From Clostridia bacterium (lineage in GTDB: Bacteria; Bacillota; Clostridia; Lachnospirales; CAG-274), in NCBI GenBank assembly GCA_030524425.1, contig JAUNGN010000009.1, positions 1-64,000 on the forward strand: DNA of 64,000 nt. Reading direction: 5' to 3'. The notes under the pieces were generated by a model. It ran no database searches. It was not told the DNA's origin and saw only the letters and a list, made by a program, of their open reading frames with translations. Shown one piece after another: positions 27,022 through 37,700 of this stretch. Both the position numbers and the translations under genes were made by a program. Each line of letters starts with the position of its first letter. Position 1 is the stretch's first letter.

Positions 27022-27885
27022 ATGAAAAAGACAATTCAATTTATGGTATCTGCTGTTTTAGCAATGACTATGTTAGCAGGCTGCGGTTCTGCTCCGGCTA
27101 CAGAAGGAGAAGGCGGTGAGCCAGCTACAGGGACTGCTGCATCATCATCAAGTGATGATGTAATCACAATGAGCGGTTCTACTTCAATGGAAAAGCTTTG
27201 CAATACCTTAAAGGAAGAATATATGAACGAGACAGGTGTTGAAATTGATGTACAGTTTACAGGTTCAGGTGCAGGTATTCAGGCAGTTTCTGAAGGTACT
27301 GTAGATATTGGTAATGCTTCCAGAGCTTTAAAGGATGAAGAAAAGGCACAGGGTCTTGTTGAAAATATTGTAGCTTTAGACGGTATCGGTATTGTAGTTG
27401 ACAAGGCAAACACTGTTACAGATATTACAAAGGATGACCTTGCCAAGGTATACAAGGGAGAAATCAAAAACTGGAGCGAGCTTGGCGGTTCAGATTCACC
27501 TATTGTTGTAATAGGCAGAGAAGCAGGTTCAGGTACAAGAGGTGCTTTTGAGGAAATTTTAGGTGTTGAAGATGCTTGTGTATATGCTCAGGAAATAAAT
27601 TCAACAGGTGCGGTTATGGCTAAGGTAGCGTCAACTCCGGGTGCAATCGGTTATGTATCACTTGATGTTATTGATGATACGGTTTCAACATTAAAGGTTG
27701 AAGGTGTAGAGGCAACAGCAGAAAACATTAAGAATGGTACATATGCTATTCAAAGACCGTTTGTAATGGCTACTAAGGGTGAAATTTCAGAACAGAGCCA
27801 GACAGTTCAGAATTTCTTTAACTACATTGACGGAGAAAAGGGTCAGGAAATTATTACAAAGATTGGTTTAGTTACAACAAAGTAA
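27022..27885 (+). CDS. pstS: Phosphate ABC transporter substrate-binding lipoprotein
   Basis: PstS captures phosphate outside the membrane. The start at 27022 follows GAAGGAG, and the product of 287 aa begins with a lipoprotein signal ending LAGC (Cys21). The phosphate-binding parts SGSTSMEKL (near 50) and REAGSGTRGAFEE (near 170) are present. An upstream extension of the frame is not coding. It is the first gene of pstSCAB-phoU. Confidence 0.95.
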   Translation: MKKTIQFMVSAVLAMTMLAGCGSAPATEGEGGEPATGTAASSSSDDVITMSGSTSMEKLCNTLKEEYMNETGVEIDVQFTGSGAGIQAVSEGTVDIGNASRALKDEEKAQGLVENIVALDGIGIVVDKANTVTDITKDDLAKVYKGEIKNWSELGGSDSPIVVIGREAGSGTRGAFEEILGVEDACVYAQEINSTGAVMAKVASTPGAIGYVSLDVIDDTVSTLKVEGVEATAENIKNGTYAIQRPFVMATKGEISEQSQTVQNFFNYIDGEKGQEIITKIGLVTTK

Positions 27886-27913
27886 GTTGTTTTAAAAGCT
27901 TGAGGTGGATTCA

Positions 27914-28909
27914 ATGGAAAAAACAATCTCTTTAAGCAGCAAGGGAGCTGTCGAAGGTAAAGTCGGCAGCTCAACTGCTGTTAGGAATATGTCAGTAAAG
28001 GGAAGCAACAGAAGTAAATCATTTGCTGAGGTTTTTATGAGCGGTGTATTTACTGTATGCGGTTTTGCGGCGGTTGCAGCAGTAATTGCAATTACAGTAT
28101 ATATGCTTATATCAGGTGTTCCTGCAATATTTAAGGTGGGTATAGCTGAAATGCTTTTTGGTACGGAATGGGCACCTACAGCAGCAGAGCCCAGCTTTGG
28201 TATAGCTTATATTATACTTACGTCAGTTTTAGGTACGGCGGCAGCTATAGTAATTGGTGTTCCTGTTGGTCTTTTGACAGCAGTATTTATGTCAGAGGTT
28301 GCTTCTAAGAATGTTGCCAGGGTTGTTAAGCCTGCAGTTGAGCTTCTTGCAGGTATACCTTCTATTGTTTATGGTTTGCTTGGCTTACTCCTTATTAATC
28401 CCTTAATGGGCAATCTGGAAAGGACAATATTTGCCAATTCCAAGACTCATGTTATGAACGGCGGTGCAAACCTTATTTCAGCAGTTTTAGTACTTGCTAT
28501 TATGATTTTACCAACTGTAATCAACAGTTCCGAAACTGCCTTAAGAGCAGTGCCCATGCATATGAGGCAGGCAAGTCTTGCTTTAGGTGCAACACCTACT
28601 CAGACGATTTTTAAGGTAACAATTCCTGCGGCAAAGTCAGGTATTATTACAGCCATAGTTTTAGGTATAGGCCGTGCAGTGGGTGAGGCAATGGCTATTG
28701 TACTTGTATCAGGCAATACGGTAAATGTTCCGCTGCCATTTAATTCAGTAAGATTTTTGACTACAGGTATTGTATCTGAAATGGGTTATGCATCAGGTCT
28801 TCACAGACAGGCTTTATTTACGATAGGTCTTGTGCTTTTTGCCTTCATTATGATTATTAATATTATAATTAACAAGATATTAAAGGATGGTGGCAGCAAT
28901 GAGAGATAG
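27914..28909 (+). CDS. pstC: Phosphate ABC transporter permease
   Basis: The 331-aa integral membrane subunit has about six transmembrane segments after a hydrophilic N-terminal of about 45 residues. The permease signature is present as GIGRAVGEAMAIVLVSGN. It forms the channel with PstA. ATG at 27914 follows GAGGTGG; an in-frame GTG nine bases upstream overlaps this. Its last 11 bases overlap the pstA start, so the two are translationally coupled. Confidence 0.94.
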   Translation: MEKTISLSSKGAVEGKVGSSTAVRNMSVKGSNRSKSFAEVFMSGVFTVCGFAAVAAVIAITVYMLISGVPAIFKVGIAEMLFGTEWAPTAAEPSFGIAYIILTSVLGTAAAIVIGVPVGLLTAVFMSEVASKNVARVVKPAVELLAGIPSIVYGLLGLLLINPLMGNLERTIFANSKTHVMNGGANLISAVLVLAIMILPTVINSSETALRAVPMHMRQASLALGATPTQTIFKVTIPAAKSGIITAIVLGIGRAVGEAMAIVLVSGNTVNVPLPFNSVRFLTTGIVSEMGYASGLHRQALFTIGLVLFAFIMIINIIINKILKDGGSNER

Positions 28910-29753
28910 TATATGTCAGAAGCACATAAGAATAAGTGATAATATATTGAAATTTTTCATTTATCTTTCAGCTCTTATTTCAGTTGGTATACTTGTGGGT
29001 ATCATAGGCTATGTAGCTTACAGAGGTGTTGGTGCGGTAAGCTGGGAATTTCTTTCAACAGTAACATCAGAGCTTAACGGCACCTTTGGTATTATAGGCA
29101 ACATTGTAAATACTCTTTATATTATTGTAATATCACTTCTTATTGCAACGCCCATTGGCATAGGTGCGGCAGTATACCTTACAGAGTATGCAAAGCCGGG
29201 AAGAATTGTAAAAACTATAGAGTTTACAACAGAAACTCTTGCAGGTATTCCATCAATTATTTATGGTTTATTTGGTATGGCATTTTTCGGAATTTCATTA
29301 AAGCTGGGAACATCAATTTTATGCGGATGCTTAACTCTTACAATTATGGTACTTCCGCTTATTATAAGGACTACTCAGGAATCCTTAAAGACGGTGCCTT
29401 TAGGATACAGAACAGGTGCTCTTGGTATAGGTGCAACAAAGTGGTATATGATAAGAACTATAATTTTACCAAGTGCTATGCCGGGTATTGTGACAGCAGT
29501 TATTTTAAGTATAGGCAGAATTGTAGGTGAATCTGCAGCACTGTTATTTACCGCAGGTGCAGGTTATTATCTTCCAAAGCATATCCTTAGCCATGCAGTG
29601 AAGTCAGGCGGTACTCTTACTATTCAAATGTATCTTAGTATGGAAAGAGGAGAATTCGACCATGCCTTTGGCATAGCTTTGGTTCTTGTAGCAATAGTAC
29701 TTGTAATAAATGCATTAACTAAGGTTGTTACTAACGGTATGAAAAAGGCTTAA
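28899..29753 (+). CDS. pstA: Phosphate ABC transporter permease
   Basis: The 284-aa membrane subunit partners PstC. It has about six segments, a loop with LAGIPSIIYGLFGMAFF and the EAA-type signature ALGIGATKWYMIRTIILPSAMPG. The start ATG at 28899 lies inside the end of pstC, with AAGGATGG as ribosome site. The pstB start follows 18 bp after the stop. Confidence 0.94.
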   Translation: MRDSICQKHIRISDNILKFFIYLSALISVGILVGIIGYVAYRGVGAVSWEFLSTVTSELNGTFGIIGNIVNTLYIIVISLLIATPIGIGAAVYLTEYAKPGRIVKTIEFTTETLAGIPSIIYGLFGMAFFGISLKLGTSILCGCLTLTIMVLPLIIRTTQESLKTVPLGYRTGALGIGATKWYMIRTIILPSAMPGIVTAVILSIGRIVGESAALLFTAGAGYYLPKHILSHAVKSGGTLTIQMYLSMERGEFDHAFGIALVLVAIVLVINALTKVVTNGMKKA

Positions 29754-29771
29754 TAAGAAAGAGGTTTGAAA

Positions 29772-30527
29772 ATGGAATCAAAAATCAGCGTATCAAATTT
29801 GAATTTATATTATGGCAGTAATCATGCTTTAAAAAATGTAAGTATGGAAATACCAAAGCAGGAGGTTACAGCCTTTATAGGACCGTCAGGCTGCGGCAAG
29901 TCAACATTTTTAAAGACTTTAAACAGAATGAATGACCTTGTTGACTGTGTAAGAATTGATGGCAAGGTTTTACTTGACGGTGAGGATATTTACAGCAGTG
30001 ATGTAGATACTACATTGCTCAGAAAAAAGGTAGGTATGGTATTTCAGCAGCCGAATCCTTTCCCTATGAGTATTTATGACAATATTGCTTATGGTCCGAG
30101 AATTCATGGTATTAAAAATAAGGCAAAGCTTGATGAAATTGTGGAATCATCATTAAGGGGAGCCGCAATTTTTGACGAAGTCAAAGACAGATTGAAAAAG
30201 TCTGCATTAGGTCTTTCAGGAGGTCAGCAGCAGAGATTGTGTATTGCAAGAGCACTTGCGGTTAAGCCTGATGTGCTTTTAATGGATGAACCCACATCAG
30301 CTCTTGACCCTATTTCAACATTAAAGGTTGAGGAGCTTATGGCTGAATTAAAGAAAGACTACACTGTTGTTATTGTTACTCATAATATGCAGCAGGCAAC
30401 AAGAATTGCCGATAATACAGCTTTCTTCCTCGTTGGTGAAATGGTTGAAATGAATAAGACTGAAATTTTGTTCTCAAGGCCAATGGATAAGAGGACTGAG
30501 GATTATATAACAGGACGTTTCGGTTGA
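29772..30527 (+). CDS. pstB: Phosphate ABC transporter ATP-binding protein
   Basis: The 251-aa ATPase energises PstCA. Walker [10 protein letters not shown] is at residues 37-45, the ABC signature is LSGGQQQR, Walker B is [12 protein letters not shown], and the switch His is in [10 protein letters not shown]. The Pst-specific [10 protein letters not shown] is present. ATG at 29772 follows GAAAGAGG. It is fourth in the operon, 22 bp before phoU. Confidence 0.96.
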   Translation: MESKISVSNLNLYYGSNHALKNVSMEIPKQEVTAFIGPSGCGKSTFLKTLNRMNDLVDCVRIDGKVLLDGEDIYSSDVDTTLLRKKVGMVFQQPNPFPMSIYDNIAYGPRIHGIKNKAKLDEIVESSLRGAAIFDEVKDRLKKSALGLSGGQQQRLCIARALAVKPDVLLMDEPTSALDPISTLKVEELMAELKKDYTVVIVTHNMQQATRIADNTAFFLVGEMVEMNKTEILFSRPMDKRTEDYITGRFG

Positions 30528-30549
30528 TAAAATTTCGGGAGGATAGAAT

Positions 30550-31209
30550 ATGCCAAGAAAAACTTTTGAGGCTTCCTTGGAGGATCTCAATGTAGAATTA
30601 ATAAAAATGGGGGCTATTGTTGAAAAAGCCATAAACTCAGCAATAATTGCCTTTAAAAATCACGATGATAAGCTGGCAAAGGAAGTTGTTGACCAGGACA
30701 GAGTAATTGATGATATGGAAAAAGATATTGAATCTAAGTGCCTTTCATTAATTTTAAGACAGCAGCCTGTTGCCTGTGATTTAAGAGTAGTATCAACTGC
30801 ATTGAAAATGGTAACTGATATGGAGAGAATAGGAGATCAGGCGGCAGATATTGCCGAGCTTGTTCTTGATTTCAGTTCAGAGCTTAACTATAATGCCATT
30901 GAACATATTCCCGCTATGGCTGAGGTTGCCGTATCAATGGTACATGGTGCAATAGCTGCCTTTGTTAATGCAGATATTGAAGCGGCTAAGGAAATTATTA
31001 AGAAAGATGACATTGTTGACGATCTTTTTGACAGAGTTAAGCAGGATATATCAAAGAGTTTACAGATTGATCCTGAAAACTCTGATATGGATATTAATTT
31101 CCTTATGATTGCTAAATATCTTGAGAGAATAGGCGACCATGCTGAAAATATATGTGAATGGATTGAATTTTCAGAAACAGGGGAATATAAAAACGGAAGA
31201 TTGTTATAA
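30550..31209 (+). CDS. phoU: Phosphate signalling protein PhoU
   Basis: The 219-aa all-helical protein has two PhoU repeats with metal-binding acidic motifs, VTDMERIGDQAADIAE and YLERIGDHAENICE. It restrains PstSCAB and the phosphate sensor kinase when phosphate is ample. GGGAGGAT precedes the ATG. No phoPR genes are in the window, so the cognate two-component system is elsewhere. Confidence 0.95.
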   Translation: MPRKTFEASLEDLNVELIKMGAIVEKAINSAIIAFKNHDDKLAKEVVDQDRVIDDMEKDIESKCLSLILRQQPVACDLRVVSTALKMVTDMERIGDQAADIAELVLDFSSELNYNAIEHIPAMAEVAVSMVHGAIAAFVNADIEAAKEIIKKDDIVDDLFDRVKQDISKSLQIDPENSDMDINFLMIAKYLERIGDHAENICEWIEFSETGEYKNGRLL

Positions 31210-31253
31210 TTACCCCATATTCCTATATTTTTATTTTAAATAAATCAATTTTA

Positions 31254-31289
31254 AGAAAAAGTTGCCTTTTGGTTGCTTTTTCTTTTTTT
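31254..31289 (+). terminator. Intrinsic terminator of the pst-phoU operon
   Basis: Stem AGAAAAAGTTGCC against GGTTGCTTTTTCT with one mismatch, a TTTT loop and a T-run behind. Confidence 0.75.
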
Positions 31290-31291
31290 GC

Positions 31292-31320
31292 TTGACAATT
31301 AGCATTCTAACTATTAGAAT
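31292..31320 (+). promoter_or_regulatory. Promoter with overlapping 17-bp palindrome (probable MarR operator)
   Basis: TTGACA (31292-31297), 17 bp and TAGAAT (31315-31320). The perfect palindrome ATTCTAA-CTA-TTAGAAT (31304-31320) covers the spacer and the -10 box. This is where an autorepressor would bind. Confidence 0.75.
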
Positions 31321-31344
31321 ATTAATTATCATGGAGGTGAGATT

Positions 31345-31779
31345 GTGTCATATCATAAGTTAATGATGGAAAATCAAACATTATTTTCCAGAAAATTATT
31401 TGAAAAGCTGGAAAATCATAAGCTGACATCGGGTCAGCCTAAAATTCTTGAATATCTTAAGGAACATGACGGGGCAGTACAGAAGGATATTGCCTGTGCC
31501 TGTCAGATTGAGCCTGCTACAGTTACAAGCCTTCTATTCAGAATGGAAAAAAATAATCTTGTAGAAAGGAGAATGAAAAAGGGGGACAGGAGGTTTTTGT
31601 GTACGTATTTGACAGAAAATGGGGAAAGAGAAGCACAAAGTGTTGCGGAATCTTTTGAGAGCACTGAATGCATAGCTTTAAATGGTTTTTCAAAAGAGGA
31701 AAAGGAGAAATTTATTTATTTTTTGGAAAAAGTAAATAAAAACTTAAAGGGAGCTAAGGAGGAAATGAGTAATGAGTAA
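31345..31779 (+). CDS. MarR-family transcriptional regulator
   Basis: The 144-aa protein has the winged-helix core (about 30-100) with IACACQIEPATVTSLLFRMEKNNLVERR and KGDRRFLCTYLTENG, a classical MarR recognition helix and wing. It starts with GTG at 31345 after GGAGGTGA. It is a dimeric DNA-binding repressor; the ligand is not known. The palindrome in its own promoter suggests autoregulation and control of the overlapping downstream YczE gene (8-bp overlap). Confidence 0.92.
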   Translation: MSYHKLMMENQTLFSRKLFEKLENHKLTSGQPKILEYLKEHDGAVQKDIACACQIEPATVTSLLFRMEKNNLVERRMKKGDRRFLCTYLTENGEREAQSVAESFESTECIALNGFSKEEKEKFIYFLEKVNKNLKGAKEEMSNE

Positions 31780-32428
31780 AAGGGAAATTATAAAAAGATA
31801 TTTAATCTTTTTAGTTGGCTTATTTATAAGCTCGCTGGGTGTCAGCTTTATAACAAAAGTGGATTTGGGAACTTCACCCATATCTAGCATACCTTATGTA
31901 TTAAGTCTTGGATTTAAGCCGACATTAGGTCAGTATACAATTTTTTTTAGTCTGCTTCTAATTATACTGCAGTTTATAATTTTAGGTAAAAGCTTCAAAA
32001 AAGAAAGTTTATTGCAAATTCCCGTATCAATTTTATTTGGATATTTTATAGACTGGTCTATGCTGATTCTTTGGTGGTTAAATCCGGAAAACTATGGTTT
32101 AAAGGTGTTATCTTTATTAGTTGGCTGTATAATACTTGCGTTAGGCGTATATTTTGAAGTAATTGCCAATGTTGTTATGCTTCCGGGTGAATCCTTTGTG
32201 AAGGCTGTTACATATAGATTTAATACGGATTTTGGAATTACAAAGGTCTGTTTTGATGCATCAATGACAATTACAGCCTGCTTAATATCCTTTGTACTGT
32301 TTAATAAAGTTAGTGGTGTGAGGGAGGGCACTGTAATAGCTGCTTTTATTGTAGGACTTGCTGCAAAGTTCTTTGGAAAGATTTTAATAAGATTTACTGA
32401 TTTTTTATTGCCAAAGGAAACAATATAA
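31772..32428 (+). CDS. YczE/YitT-type (DUF6198) membrane protein
   Basis: The 218-aa protein has five or six transmembrane segments and begins with a short positively charged end, then GVSFITKVDLGTSPISSIPYVLS, typical of the YczE/YyaS/YitT group (COG2364). The function of the family is unsettled; some are linked to resistance or antibiotic production. Its ATG overlaps the marR stop (ATGAGTAA), so the pair forms one operon under MarR control. It could be the gene that regulator guards. Confidence 0.88.
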   Translation: MSKREIIKRYLIFLVGLFISSLGVSFITKVDLGTSPISSIPYVLSLGFKPTLGQYTIFFSLLLIILQFIILGKSFKKESLLQIPVSILFGYFIDWSMLILWWLNPENYGLKVLSLLVGCIILALGVYFEVIANVVMLPGESFVKAVTYRFNTDFGITKVCFDASMTITACLISFVLFNKVSGVREGTVIAAFIVGLAAKFFGKILIRFTDFLLPKETI

Positions 32429-32512
32429 GTGTTGGATCTGCTGATTTGGTTAAAAGTTGTAAATGACTGTATTAGAAAAAAGAAAAGGTTAATAAGGTAT
32501 TGGTACGATTTT

Positions 32513-32566
32513 ACCTGTTCTGAAATTAATGATTTTATAAAATTCAGAACAGGTATTTTTAATTTT
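32513..32566. terminator. Bidirectional terminator between yczE-like and tetR genes
   Basis: A 12-bp perfect stem ACCTGTTCTGAA / TTCAGAACAGGT (32513-32524, 32543-32554) is followed by ATTTTTAATTTTTTTT. The T-rich tail enters the end of the tetR gene. Confidence 0.85.
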
Positions 32567-33164
32567 TTTTATCATAATCATTAAAGTTAATGCCTAATAT
32601 TTCAAGTGTCTTTTTGGAGAAAAATTCAATAATCATATCTACAACTTCATTTGCGGAAACATCATCAGATGTATTTACCCACCATTGAACAAAGGTCATA
32701 AAAAGCGAAAAGTAAGCCTCGGATAAAAGCTCGAATGTAAAATGAGTATTTTTTGTTTTTTCATCAATATGTGCTTTTGAAATAAGGTCATAATTAAATT
32801 TTATTTTTAATTTATTTATAAATTCCGTATTTGTACTATCATTATAAAGTATATTAAAAACATCTTTGTGTTCTTTAACCTGCAGCAAAAGTGTGATTAT
32901 ATGTTTTCTTTGTGAGATGCCTCTAAGATACTGAAGACTGTCAAGTGCAGGTGACAATATTTCAAAAAATTCATCAACAATATTATTATATAATATTTCC
33001 TTTGTTTCGTAATGGATATAAAATGTCTTGCGGTTAATCATTGCCTTTTTTGCTATATCTGTTATTGTTATATTTGCGTAGCCTTTTTCATTTATTAATT
33101 CCAGAAAAGCTTTTTTTATTGCCCTTTGACTTTTTATAATTCTTAAATCTGTTTTTGCCGGCAT
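32559..33164 (-). CDS. TetR/AcrR-family transcriptional regulator
   Basis: The 201-aa protein has the TetR_N helix-turn-helix at residues 8-55 (ITDIAKKAMINRKTFYIHYETKEILYNNI), and a helical C-terminal regulatory domain (TetR_C-like, VQWWVNTSDD). ATG follows AAAGGAGG. It diverges from the adaptor-RND pump operon by 192 bp and is its probable repressor. No obvious palindrome operator was found in the divergent region. Confidence 0.92.
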   Translation of the reverse strand: MPAKTDLRIIKSQRAIKKAFLELINEKGYANITITDIAKKAMINRKTFYIHYETKEILYNNIVDEFFEILSPALDSLQYLRGISQRKHIITLLLQVKEHKDVFNILYNDSTNTEFINKLKIKFNYDLISKAHIDEKTKNTHFTFELLSEAYFSLFMTFVQWWVNTSDDVSANEVVDMIIEFFSKKTLEILGINFNDYDKKN

Positions 33165-33300
33165 AATGAACCTCCTTTACAGGCTATTTTATTTTACTAT
33201 ATTATAAATTACAATTCAAGTTTTTTATAAGATAAGAAACAAATTTATATAAAAATGTATAATATTATATATAATGTCCGATACTGACCGTTGTTTTATT

Positions 33301-33330
33301 TTGACATAATGATAAAATATAAAGTATAAG
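33301..33330 (+). promoter_or_regulatory. Sigma-A type promoter for the RND efflux operon
   Basis: TTGACA (33301-33306), 18 bp and TATAAG (33325-33330), 27 bp before the start codon. Confidence 0.6.
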
Positions 33331-33356
33331 GTAAAATATAATTAGGAGGCGTTAAT

Positions 33357-34715
33357 ATGAAAAGGAGAGTATTTAGTATTTTATTGACACTATCCCTTGT
33401 CAGCGGTTTAAGCGGCTGTGGAAAAGAGGAAACGGCAACTGCTGAAATAGTACCAAAGATTGTTAAAACTCAGTCTGTGGCTGAGGAAAGCGTTACAACA
33501 GGCTACAGCTATTTAGGTATTGTAAAGGCTAAGGAAACAAAAAATTATTCCTTTCTGGCTTCAGGTAAAATTGATGAAATTTGCGTTGAAAAGGGGCAGG
33601 AATTCAAGTCCGGAGATATTCTTGCAAGACTTGATACTACTTCTATGAGGTATCAGGAATCAATTGGTCAGAATACTAAGGCTCAGGCGGAGGCAACTTT
33701 GCAGAAAACAATAAGTACATATGATACAAATATAAGCAATGCAAAGTCACAGATTGAAACTTTAGACAAGGCTATTGCGGCAGGTGAAAAGGGTATTGAG
33801 GCTCTTGAAACAGGACTTGTGGCGGAAGTACAGAATATTGAGGCAGGTGAAACAGCTCTTGAAACATTAAAAGGGGAGCTTGATGCGGCTAGAGAAATAA
33901 ATGCAGTGGGAGGTTATTCCGACAAGGATTTGGAACAGCTTGAATCTACGTATAAGACAAAGGCAGCGGAGCTTGAGGCTGCAAGGGCAACTCACGAGGG
34001 AAATAAAGCTGCTCTTGAGAGTAAAAAGGCAGAGCTTGAAGCATCAAAGGCACAGAAAAGTGAAGCGGAGAAAAGTCTTGACAATCTTTATACAAGTAAG
34101 TCAAAGGATGTGGCAGCAGCACAGGCAAGTGTAAAAAGTGCAAGTACGTCAAATGATATTGTTAAAAAGAATATTAATGATGCAACAATTAAGGCCGACA
34201 GTGACGGTTATGTAATGGAACTGCCCTTTAAAGAAGGGGAGGTAATTTCGGCAGGATATCCTGTTGTAGTTGCAAAGAGCAGAGAACTTGTTGTTACCAT
34301 TGGAGCATCTGATGCCGAATATAAAAATATTAATATTGGCGGTGCTGTATTAATTAACGGAAAAGCAGTCGGTACAATTGAAACAATTGCACAATATCCC
34401 GATGAAACAACAAGAACATATGCTGTTGACATATCAATAGAGGGTGAGTATACAATTGGCGAAACAGTTGATGTTAAAATAATTACAGGCAATGCAAGCG
34501 GTTGTTATGTTCCTATTGATGCCATATTTAACTCTGATGGTGTTGACTATGTATATGCTGTGAATTCAGAAAACAGAGTGTATAAAAAGCAGGTTATTTT
34601 AGGTGAATTTTCAGGTGATAGGGTTGAAGTGCAGATTGATGACCCCACTGCTGTTGTAGTTACGGAAGGGATTAAAAATTTAAGAGAAAACGACATTGTA
34701 ACAATGGAGGGCTGA
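33357..34715 (+). CDS. Lipoprotein periplasmic-adaptor-type subunit of RND efflux (HlyD-like)
   Basis: The 452-aa membrane-fusion protein starts with a lipoprotein signal ending LSGC (Cys21). It then has a biotinyl-lipoyl-like half (about 50-100), a long alpha-helical hairpin with repeated Ala, Glu and Lys residues (about 110-265, coiled coil) and a C-terminal beta barrel. Lipid anchoring suits a Gram-positive surface. It pairs with the RND pump 4 bp downstream, and export substrates are not determined. The upstream TetR gene diverges and probably represses it. Confidence 0.9.
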   Translation: MKRRVFSILLTLSLVSGLSGCGKEETATAEIVPKIVKTQSVAEESVTTGYSYLGIVKAKETKNYSFLASGKIDEICVEKGQEFKSGDILARLDTTSMRYQESIGQNTKAQAEATLQKTISTYDTNISNAKSQIETLDKAIAAGEKGIEALETGLVAEVQNIEAGETALETLKGELDAAREINAVGGYSDKDLEQLESTYKTKAAELEAARATHEGNKAALESKKAELEASKAQKSEAEKSLDNLYTSKSKDVAAAQASVKSASTSNDIVKKNINDATIKADSDGYVMELPFKEGEVISAGYPVVVAKSRELVVTIGASDAEYKNINIGGAVLINGKAVGTIETIAQYPDETTRTYAVDISIEGEYTIGETVDVKIITGNASGCYVPIDAIFNSDGVDYVYAVNSENRVYKKQVILGEFSGDRVEVQIDDPTAVVVTEGIKNLRENDIVTMEG

Positions 34716-34719
34716 TATT

Positions 34720-37700
34720 ATGAATAAAAAGAATTTTGCAGCAGGCCTTCTGGAGAGAAAAATACTTGTTATTATGCTTATGATAATGGTATTTGCGGCA
34801 GGTGCTTTTTCTTATTATAAGATGCCTAAGCAGCATTTCCCAAAGGTTGTTTTACCTGTTGCAACAGTAACAGTTATTTATCCCGGTGCAGCTGCAGAGG
34901 ATATGGAGCAGCTTGTGTCAGAGAAGGTGGAGCATGTTTGTATGGAGCTTGATGGTTTTGATAAATGCGATACTACTGCAGGTGATAATTATAGTGTTAC
35001 AAGTGTAAATTTGAGTATGGATTTATCTCAGACAGAAGTAGATGACCGTTTTGATGAGCTGAAAGAAAAGCTTGAAACATTGAGGTCTGATTTGCCGTCA
35101 GGTGTAACATCAATAACTGTTGATGATGATATAATGGATACGGCAGGTCTTATTTTAGCAGTAACAGGTGATAATATTTCAAATGATGAGCTTTCACAGA
35201 GAAGTAAGGAAATAAGTGATAAGCTAAGAATGATTGAAGGCGTAAGAAAGGCAGATGTTCATGGTGATATACCTTCAGAAGTTAAAATCACCGTAAATAT
35301 TGATAAGCTTAATGATACTAATGTATCTTTGGCTGAACTTGCACAGGTTATTTCATATCACAATTCCACATTGCCTGCAGGTTCAATTAATGTTGATGGC
35401 AATGACATTAAGGTTACTGCATCAGGACAGTTTCAAAGTATTAATGATATAAAAAATATTGTTGTTTCATCTAATGATGATTATATTATTACAAGACTTT
35501 CCGATATTGCTGATATCAGAATGGAAGTTCCCGATGATGAGGGCTATTATATTTACAATGATAAAAAGTCAACAGTCCTTGCTGTATATTTTCAGGAGGG
35601 CTTGAATGTAGTAAGCCTTGGCGATGAAATTAATCGGGTGATCGATGATTACAATGCCTCCCTGCCTGAGGGGATAATGGTAAATAAGATATTTTTACAG
35701 CCTGACGAGGTGTCGGATTCAATAAATGATTTTATATTAAATCTTATGGAATCAATTATACTTGTTATAATTGTAATTATGATAGGTATGAATTTCAGAA
35801 ATGCGGTAGTTGTTTCATTTGCCATACCTCTTGCTATATTTATGAATTTTATATGCAATTATGTTATGGGCTTTGAAATTCATTTTGTATCACTTGCATC
35901 TCTTATAGTTGTATTGGGTATGCTGGTGGACAATGCAGTTGTTGTAAGTGATTCCATACAGAAAAATATTGATGCCGGTATGGATAGAAAAGAGGCTGTA
36001 ATAAAGGGTACTACGTCTGTTGCTTTGCCTGTATTTATATCAATGCTTACTACAGTGCTTGCATTCAGTTCTATTTTGGTACTGCCGGGAGCATACAGAC
36101 AACTTGCGTTTACATTCCCTGTTGTTATTATTTGCTGTCTTGTATCTTCTTACATAGTTTCTGTATGCGTAACCCCGTTGATGAGTTACTTTTTCCTTAA
36201 GGAAACTAAGGAAAGCAAAAGCAATAAAAAGCCGTTGTCAAGAAGAATATATGATTGGGCATTTAGTCATGCCTTTAAGCATAAGGCACTTACATTAATC
36301 GGTGCAGCAGCCGTAATGCTTATATTTGCGTCATCAGTATTCAGTCTTGACATGCAGATTATACCTATGGCAGGGGAAGATATAATTACTATAGATGTAT
36401 CAAGCAACAGTGAGGATAGTATTGAGAGAACAAGAGAAATTGTAAATAATATTGAAAATATACTTGATGAACAGCCTGAAACACTTTATTATCTCAGCGG
36501 TGTCGGTTTAAGTATACCAAGATATGATTATTCTATTCTGCCTAAAGGCTCAGGGGATAATATGGGAGATATTTTTGTTAAGGTTGACTTTGAAAAGGGC
36601 GACAGATTCAAGAATGCAGGTGAAATGGCAAGTTATCTTCAGAAAGAGTTTAACAGCCGTGTAGGCGGTGCCGGTATAATGGTAGATGAGCTTGGTATTA
36701 TGACTCTTAATACAAAGCCTGTTGAAATGAAAATATATTCCGACAATGTTGAGGACTTGAATACTGCTGCTGAAATGATTAATGATATGATGAGTCAGAT
36801 TGAAGGTACCAAGGGTGTTCAGAATAAAAATGAACTTGCTACTTACAATTATTTTGTAAATATGGATACTATGAAGCTTAATACTCTCGGACTTATGGAG
36901 GCTGAGGCTCAGAATGAGCTGAATATTGCCTTAATGGGAAGAGATGTATCTACATACAGAAGCGGGAACAAGGAATATAAGGTTGTACTTGATTCTGATA
37001 TTAATTCAAGAGAGCAGATTAAGGAATTAAAGGTTAAGTCATCAGTAATGAATACCAAGTACAGTGTATCACAGTTTGCTGATGTAACATTAAAGCCTGA
37101 ATTTACATCAATTTCAAGAATTGACGGAAGACGGGGCAGAATTGTGGGATGTTATAACAGTGCGGATGTAAGTGATGTGGATATACAAACTGCTCTTGAA
37201 AAGAAAATAGATGAAAGTATTGACCAGTTCCCTGAGAGTGTTACTATTGAAAAATCGGGCAAGAAGAAGATATTTTTAGAAGAAGTTTTGAGTAATATTG
37301 GTATTGCCGCACTTGTTGCCATAATAGTAATATTAATTATATTGCTTATTCAATTTGGCTCTTTCAAAAAGGTTGGTATTATATTTATTTCTGTTCCCTT
37401 TGGTTTGGCAACAGGATTTCTTGCTCTTAAAATAACAGGTCAGCCTCTTAGTTTGTTTGCCCTTATAGGTGCTGTAAGTTTGCTTGGCTGTGTACTGGCA
37501 AATGCTATTGTTCTTATTGACTGCATAACAAATGAGAGAAACAGTGGTTTGCCTATTGAGGAAGCGTGTAAAGCGGCCGGAGGCCAGAGATTAAGACCAA
37601 TTATGATGAGTACTATGACTACAGTTTTGGGACTTTTGCCGTTGGCTCTTTTCGGAGATGCACTTTTTGTGCCTATGGCTGTGCTTATGCTTTTTGGCTT

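Noticed and set aside
33165..33300. TetR operator in the divergent region
   Set aside because: GTCCGATACTGAC gives only a 3-bp inverted end match; no palindrome strong enough to claim.
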